A stretch of DNA of 64,000 bases from Enoplolaimus lenunculus (Eukaryota > Nematoda > Enoplea > Enoplida > Thoracostomopsidae), in the NCBI GenBank assembly GCA_030248215.1, contig JASANG010000229.1, positions 45,045 to 109,044 of the forward strand, read 5' to 3'. Shown piece by piece: positions 57,529-64,000 of this stretch; position 1 is the stretch's first letter; every line of letters starts with the position of its first letter. The translations under genes and the position numbers were made by a program. Under the pieces are notes generated by a model. That model was not told where the DNA came from. It did no database searches and saw only the letters and a list, made by a program, of their open reading frames with translations.

Positions 57529-57630
57529 GCAGCTGGAAAAGCGGGCTGGAGCGGGGATCGAACCCTCAGCCTGCGGATTCTTAAAGCGAGAACTCTACCA
57601 CTGCGCCACGTAGCCCGCCTCTCCAACTGC
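57529..57630. repeat. Imperfect 22-bp inverted repeat enclosing the tRNA-like unit
   Basis: GCAGCTGGAAAAGCGGGCT at the left against GCAGTTGGAGAGGCGGGCT on the opposite strand at the right, with three mismatches over 19 bases. Confidence 0.8.
57541..57618 (-). tRNA. tRNA-like Pol III unit (tRNA-derived element or pseudo-tRNA)
   Basis: On the minus strand, A box TGGCGCAGTGG (57608-57598) and B box GGTTCGATCCC (57564-57554) match Pol III consensus. TTTT follows at 57540-57537. The ends GCGGGCT and AGCCCGC pair perfectly. Cloverleaf geometry is abnormal: three extra bases on each side between the terminal 7 bp and the D and T arms, and no good anticodon stem around TTTAAGA (nominal anticodon TAA, Leu). 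It lies inside a longer inverted repeat, so it is more likely a tRNA-derived element than a working tRNA. Confidence 0.6.
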
Positions 57631-60600
57631 ATTTTTCGTCGACTATATGCCGACCGTATGCTGCCAGCTAGCATACATGCACTGCACTTTAGTCACTCAA
57701 AGGAGCAAATCGCCCGATATGCGTCTAAATTAGCTGTCTAGGTTTTGAAATTTTTACCTTAAAAGTAAGGTGAAATATTTGCAGTAAATAAATATAAAAC
57801 TGAATGTTTTTTAATGTTAATTGTTCGTCGAATTTTTGTGATCCGCCGATTGCAAATAGATACGCCAAAGTTTCGACAACATAAATAAATTAGACATATA
57901 TGGTATAATATAAAAAATATGGAAATAAACATACAAGTTGCTCAAATTGTGCTAATTCCTTTGTTATCAAGGATATAGGAACTGGTATTTGTTGGGACAA
58001 ATGGTACCCTCGATGCCGCGCACAGAGGCTACAATATTGAATCGCGGTGCAGCGGCGGCCGTGGTTCGCGAACACGTGCCAGCTAGCATACATACAGTGC
58101 ACTGCACTGTATTACATGTGCACATAAAGGACAAGCATGTCTCACATGCTTACATAAAGCTTAAGCGTACTCTTACGAAAAACCTTCCGCCCCTGATCTG
58201 TACATGGGCTCACAATAAAAACCCTCAAAAATTTCAAATCTATTCCTTTTGCGCATGAATTCGCCCTTATTGTTACTTCAGGGTGGTCTGACCTTTTCAA
58301 CTTTTATATTTCCGGTTCAAATTAACCTTTTGAACTTTGCCTTTTCCAGGGTACTATTCATTATAAAATTAAAAGTTGCAGTTCTATTCTATTCAACGAT
58401 ACTACTTCTACATTTTCTTTTCGCAGCATGTAGTATTACAATTATTACCTCTTCCAGACTGCCATACAGAAATTTTATTCAATTGACATGACTCGTCGTT
58501 GTAAAAGTAATTTATCTTGAGTAGTTTGAAACACAAATTTTAATTATATTAACCTATTGCAGATACTCAGTAACTTTGTGCATAGCAGTTGCAAAAGCTG
58601 TTTCGAAATTTGAAATAAACCCAAACAGTGTTCACATATACTATTGTAAACCTTTTCCTTGCATTTAATTTTTATGCCCTCTTAAATTTTATTCAATTTA
58701 TTAAGCCTTTTCCAGTGCAAATATTTTACAGCAGTCTGGAAGAGAGTTAATAAATCAAAATTGAAAACTAATCATTGATAGAATTTCATGTTGAATTTAA
58801 GTCCCGTTTTATACTCTGATTCTTAGAGCGTGTGGAATTGAAATTTGCTAAAACTACGTACGTAAAAACAGAGTTATCAAAACACCACATCGCGTACGCG
58901 TAATATTGTGGTTCCTGCATTATATACGTGATACATACTTATATAGGAACACAGAGAAACAAGAAACTTTAAAAATCTGACTCAGAACAATTATCACAAC
59001 ATTTTGGCCCATATGTTGCCTAGTAGACTAAATATGCGCTTAAACACATCAAAATTAGACAAGACTCGTTTTAACAACGAAAATACACAATATGTATGCT
59101 TGAGCTCCAACAAATCCAATTAGGTATGTCAGAATCTATTCGCAGTTTTTATGACTTTGTATTCACGTTGTTCATAACATCGGACCAACAAAAAATGCAA
59201 TCGCCATTGTGTTGAAGCTCTAATCAGAAGAGTCAACACATTAACAATTTCACACGACGTATAGGTACAATAGGGCTGTGAACTGCAGTAAGTACAAGAC
59301 ACAAACATTCTTATACCTAAACCCTCAGTGAACAAATATATATGCATATAACTAAAGCCTGAGCAAAAAATAGTCTAACCCTAAGGCTTTACTCAATTGC
59401 AATCCCGTAGGAAAAACGGTACGCCTTTCAGCTATGCGTTTGCGGCAATTTCACACCGACAATCCGACAATTTCTTATCTTGCTACACGGCACGTCACAA
59501 AGCCACCTTATAAGCATGATACTAACAGCTTAATGCCAATAATTACACAACCATTTTAACTTTTTAGTGCTATCGACGAGAAAGTCGTACACCCAAAAAA
59601 TAACATTGTGAAAAACCTTCTGAAACACCAGCTAAAACTCTGTAAATGTATGCTATACAAAGAGGCCATTATTATTATTATTATTATTAACGTTGCACAA
59701 TCCCATGTAGCTAAAAAATGTTTAAAAACCTTACAACATACAACCCATATTTTAATTTGGCTTGCCCTAAACATTCAAATTCAAGGAATAAGTTAGAAAT
59801 GAAACAATTGTTACTCACATTAAAATTATGGTTAATCAAGCAGTTATATAATATGTAATTTTAAAATATATATTACACATTTCAGCAAAGCCGACAATGC
59901 TAAAATTATTTATAAATACACGTTAAATGCGAAAAGTTACAGAAATGCGGTATATATTAACACTTTGAACGATATGCAGGACCAACTGGCATAAACCTAA
60001 TTATCATCTTAATCAGTGATTGCGCGACTTACATAAACTGTCCCATGGCATCTCATCATATCAATTTGTTAAAACTTTTTGCCTTCCGGCCGTTCAGCGC
60101 TACACTACAACAGCGCCACCGAAACCTTAATGTGATTTGAAATTTTGAATTTGAAACTTACAACTTATAAGGGCCGCCGTTGCAGGAGACCCAGGCACTA
60201 CTTACATACAGCGAACTCAACGAAACGAACATTGGAAATAGATTTAGCAACAGTCTAAGACAATTTATACTAAGCATGGTCGACATACGTAACCGCGCAA
60301 ATATACGTATTTCTCAAAATAGTAATTTAACGTATGAAAACTGACCAAAAACTGGTATCTTTTGAAAAATTTTCACTTAGCTTAACTGTCTGTTATTTTA
60401 TATGTTCTATAAGTTTCCTGGCGCGTTCCGGTTGTTCCTTCAACTGTTCTAGATGCCAACATTGCACCTATTGTTCAAAATCTTCAACGGTACCAAATTT
60501 TCTATGATTCCATTATTGGTAATGACGTCAAGGCTCTGTTCAACATTTCGTGGAATTTGCAAAATATTCAATTTTTACTTATACATGACATTACTATACA

Positions 60601-62250
60601 ATTTATATAAAATCATTAGAAAACACAGTTTTAAACATATTTAGCAGTCCAGCCCAAATATAGTAAATAAGATATAACCAAAAAGCGAATTCAAAACAGG
60701 TTTGCGCTAAACACAGTTGTGTGCCGTTATGTGCTCGAACGCTTACGTTTGCCAAAGGCCGTGTTTACTAATTTTTCCCCTGCATTTGAGCTTGTCAAGA
60801 GCTGCCATGATAATACCATATTAAAATTTCAATTTTTACAAAATGTCCGATTTTTAATGTTTTCAAAAATTTTCAATATATATAGCATTCGACCTAACAG
60901 CTCCGACGCTGCAAACAACAAACATTTTGAGTGCCTCGTATGGTATGTATGTATTTTTAACCTGTTGTGCTAAATTTTTTAACTTAAATTTTACATAGTC
61001 ACTTAAGAGAAAGTTCTGGGGGCAAATAAATTGCATCGCTACGCCTGAGAATCAGGGCGGCACCGAACCAATGATTTGACCAATTCTGTCGAACCCAAAC
61101 CCATTGCGGTTTTGCTGAACCCGATTCCGGATCCGAACCATAACTTTGACAAAATCCCTAATGATTCATGTTCGAACTTCAAGTACCAAAAGTTTCAGAA
61201 AAATAATTCGATCCGTTCCAACTCAATTTCAAAAGCACAAACAGGTGTTTCTGAGCACTGCTGGACTCTGCCTATGCAAAACCGAATCCTAATTCCGAAT
61301 CTTTCATTTTTGCGAAATCTAAGCCAAATCCGACTCTTTGTTGAAATGTGCTGATAAAAGTTTTTGTTTTTTGAATCAATAATATATGTAGGTGCTACAT
61401 ATAGCAAAAGAATAGTACAACAACCTGCGTTAACATTCTAATCCCTCGAGTACTCGTATGACAACGATAAGGTAATTAGGTTTAATTAGTTAGCGCACAA
61501 TATTATTTTAGCGTGACATTAAATACAATAGGCAATGTAATGAGGAACGATACAATATAGGAGCAATTGAATGATGGTTAGTCAAAGTATAAACCGCGTT
61601 TTACAAAGAATATGAGTATAAATCATTAAGTTTCAACAAAGCTCAGAAATGGATAAATTTATAACACAAAGAACGCCTTTTTAACATAGAACTCACGAGA
61701 ACTGATTTTCAATTGTAACTGTGTTTGTACAATTACTTCGTTGGTTGGAGCGGAGCAATAAATGATATGCATGCCCGCCAGGCAGTTTGCCCTATACAGG
61801 CCAGTAGTCAGCAGGCGGCTACTAATACCTTAAACTCAGACTATAAATTTATCAGTTTCCTTAAAAACCACATCAAATTTATGTTCAAAAATATGAGCAG
61901 TCAAAAATTTTTCGGCAACGCTTAATACGTCGAGTTCCGTGTGGAACCGGAATTCCGGCTCTGGTAAGGAAATCCCGCATTTTCGTTATCTCATTCCAGT
62001 ATTAAATCCGGAATTTTCCAACGGATTATTCCGATTATTGGTATTGATAATATTGAGTTTCAAACGTTAAAGTTAAATTTCTTAGAACTTGTTTACAAAT
62101 CAGAAGTTTAACGCTTCAATTTATGCAGTAAAACGTTGCATGTTGCTGTGTCTAAGGACAACTGCTGAAAAAACGTCGTATGGTGGTATTTTAACCGAAA
62201 CTGTGGTACACATTATTTTTTCCATAACATTATTTTCACTACACGGTACA
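57631..62250. other. Intergenic, no gene recognised
   Basis: A GC-rich patch at about 57990-58080 is open on both strands without family resemblance. Partial TTAGGC-MITE pieces lie near 58140-58206 and 59335-59430. An ATT microsatellite is at 59668-59690. The region 61060-61350 is rich in GAACC/CCGAA words. Nothing else supported. Confidence 0.4.
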
Positions 62251-62357
62251 GGCAGAAAATCAGGTCTCATACTGGTAGGCAGAAAATCAGGTCTCATACT
62301 GGTAGGCAGAAAATCAGGTCTCATACTGGTAGGCAGAAAATCAGGTCTCATACTGGT
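62251..62357. repeat. 27-bp tandem repeat, four units
   Basis: Four near-identical copies of GGCAGAAAATCAGGTCTCAT-ACTGGTA. The period keeps frames open on both strands (GRKSGLILV on +, PTSMRPDFL on -). Confidence 0.95.
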
Positions 62358-64000
62358 TGGATCGGCTACTGGCAAAGACAAATTCAGCGCCCCCGGCTGA
62401 TGATCGTTTTAGCTTACAAAATTCAATTCTAATCGAATACAGAAAAATAAAACAAAAAAATAAAAGAGGGACATTACCAAAACAAATAAAACACGAAACA
62501 GTATAACATATTGTACTTGCAAAACAAGACAAAATTCTAAGCACAAACCTAGTAGAAATCACAGATTAGCTTATGATATAATATATTAAGATATCGTAGT
62601 TTGTACAATATACAAAAATAAATCACACATGCGCCACATCTCCATAATTGCCACATGGAGTCAATTTGTCTGGAACAATAACAGGTCGAATCATTCCACA
62701 ATAGAATATGTGATTGAGTGGTTGACTTATTAAGTTAGCGAGTTATAAAATCAGGTTGGAATTTTTGTGTTATGGGAATGTGTTATTGTAATTTGGTTTC
62801 TGACATTTGGTGTATACTATTTAACGACATTTTTGGTGTGTTAGATATAGTCTTTATGCGCCGCAAAATATTTATATATAGCTGTTCGATTCGATTGCTC
62901 GTTTTCGGTTTCACCAACAGCAGACCTTTGCTGTTGCAGTGTTATGTTAGTTTCAACTCATCGCGTTGAATGATATAAGCACAACAGCTCAAAGTTTAAA
63001 CGCGTTGCTATTTCTACGTTGAAATGAAAGCATATCTTCTACAAGGTTAACTTGTTAAAAACCCCGCTAAGTTTTCTTTTTGTTAAAGGAAATACTTGAA
63101 TTGTTTTCGAATACAAAACCGTGGACTCGTTCGTTACAGTCACGTCATACTTCGATAGCGGAAATATTAAAACATATACCGCAAAGCTGCAATAAGAATC
63201 AATCATGCACATAGTCCCGAAATTGCTGAATGCAAGAGAAAACACTGGATTTACTGCATAAGTGCTCCATCTGCAGTGTTTTTTTGTATTCGAACAAACT
63301 ATCCCTTGCACCGACGCGTCGGACACAACTTTTCTATTTCGCTTTAGACGATAGGCGGATAAGGTTAAAGTAAGTTGGTACCCAATTTTACCTTGAATTA
63401 ATGCATTGCAAACATGTAATGAAGTGCGTGGTCAGCGGGAATACAGGTCAACAAATCTCCTACCCCATTGGACAATTTCGAACAGGGCTTAGATTCTGTT
63501 TTCAGTTTACAACACATAAATCCAACCTTGAAATTTTGACAGAACATAAAATAACACTAGAATTTTGAAAATTTTGGATACGCTAATTAACGCCTGCAAT
63601 TGTGACTCCATGTTTTGTTCATATCTGTGACATATAGCTAAGATACATTTAGTAAATCATACAAACAAAATCACTGAGACTATAGTGGAAAACATTGACT
63701 AATGTAAAACGTGCGCATGTTAATGTATACAGTCACCCTAATTGTTTTTAACTTTAACAACTTGGCATAAAAAAACAAAAATTCTGCTTTGCTTTTCAAA
63801 ATGGACCAATTTAACTCCGAAAACAATTAAACGCAAGTATCTTATTTCGAATTGTTTTCTACCGTCGCAATCTTTGGCTGAAGTAAAATCGGCTTCTAAA
63901 AAGACTTCTGAAAAAATAGTTTATTCATCGTCTAACAAATAGACGCTAATGTGGTCATGCAAACGGACCCAATTGAGAATGACAACAATCAGACCCACAA
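62358..64000. other. Window end, no gene established
   Basis: A minus-strand block at about 63178-63250 lies between CACTGCAG and TTTGCG|GTATAT with frame STYAVNPVFSLAFSNFG. It could be an exon of a gene beyond the window, but composition alone is too weak to call it. Confidence 0.25.

Noticed and set aside
57541-57618. Functional tRNA-Leu(TAA)
   Set aside because: The anticodon stem does not pair, there is no proper long variable arm, and extra bases separate the acceptor stem from the D and T arms.
62121-62400. Short genes on both strands
   Set aside because: Frames are kept open by the four-unit 27-bp repeat.

Overview
The window is AT-rich, gene-poor eukaryotic (animal) DNA. Exons are short and are separated by introns of up to about 11.5 kb. 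Splice signals are GT/AG with short T-runs directly before the acceptor (TTTTAG, TTTCAG). Degenerate TTAGGC arrays recur in many places; TTAGGC is the nematode telomere motif, although here it sits inside small transposons. The DEG/ENaC channel, the splice signals and these arrays make a nematode with an expanded genome the most likely source. This is an inference, and other invertebrates cannot be excluded.

Two genes can be rebuilt exon by exon with matching splice phases. (1) A DEG/ENaC sodium-channel subunit on the + strand, 21324-30529, has six recognised exons. These give the HG motif, TM1, a Cys-rich ectodomain and TM2 with a G-M-S filter, then an unusually long cytoplasmic tail with poly-Asn and poly-Gln runs. 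The first coding exon is missing; a weak candidate lies at 14991-15073. (2) A serine racemase / threonine ammonia-lyase family gene on the - strand, 53778-34587, has ten exons, 329 codons and a complete PLP fold-type-II enzyme. Its last intron is of the GC-AG class. A third gene, of unknown function, is represented by three 3' exons on the - strand at 13564-7928.

Layout: 1-7.9 kb holds hAT-type MITEs, a palindrome-rich repeat and unassigned coding-like scraps. 7.9-13.6 kb holds the unknown gene; its introns contain a pogo-like transposase relic, a MITE and a 51-bp minisatellite. 14.4-20.6 kb is dense in nested MITEs and minisatellites. 21.3-30.5 kb is the channel gene, including a decayed duplicate of part of its first recognised exon. 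30.5-34.5 kb is repeats. 34.6-53.8 kb is the racemase gene, whose large intron contains a Ty3/gypsy reverse-transcriptase relic, a second copy of the palindrome-rich repeat, a tandem duplication and frameshifted zinc-finger-like coding remnants. 53.8-64 kb holds nested MITEs, a tRNA-like Pol III unit inside an inverted repeat, small tandem repeats and no recognisable protein gene.

The strongest unusual signal is the repeat landscape. Several hAT-like MITE families have 8-bp target duplications, many of them perfect. Their termini are conserved, but the interiors have been replaced by tandem arrays: TTAGGC-like in many copies, and a TGTCCC minisatellite in a copy nested inside another MITE.
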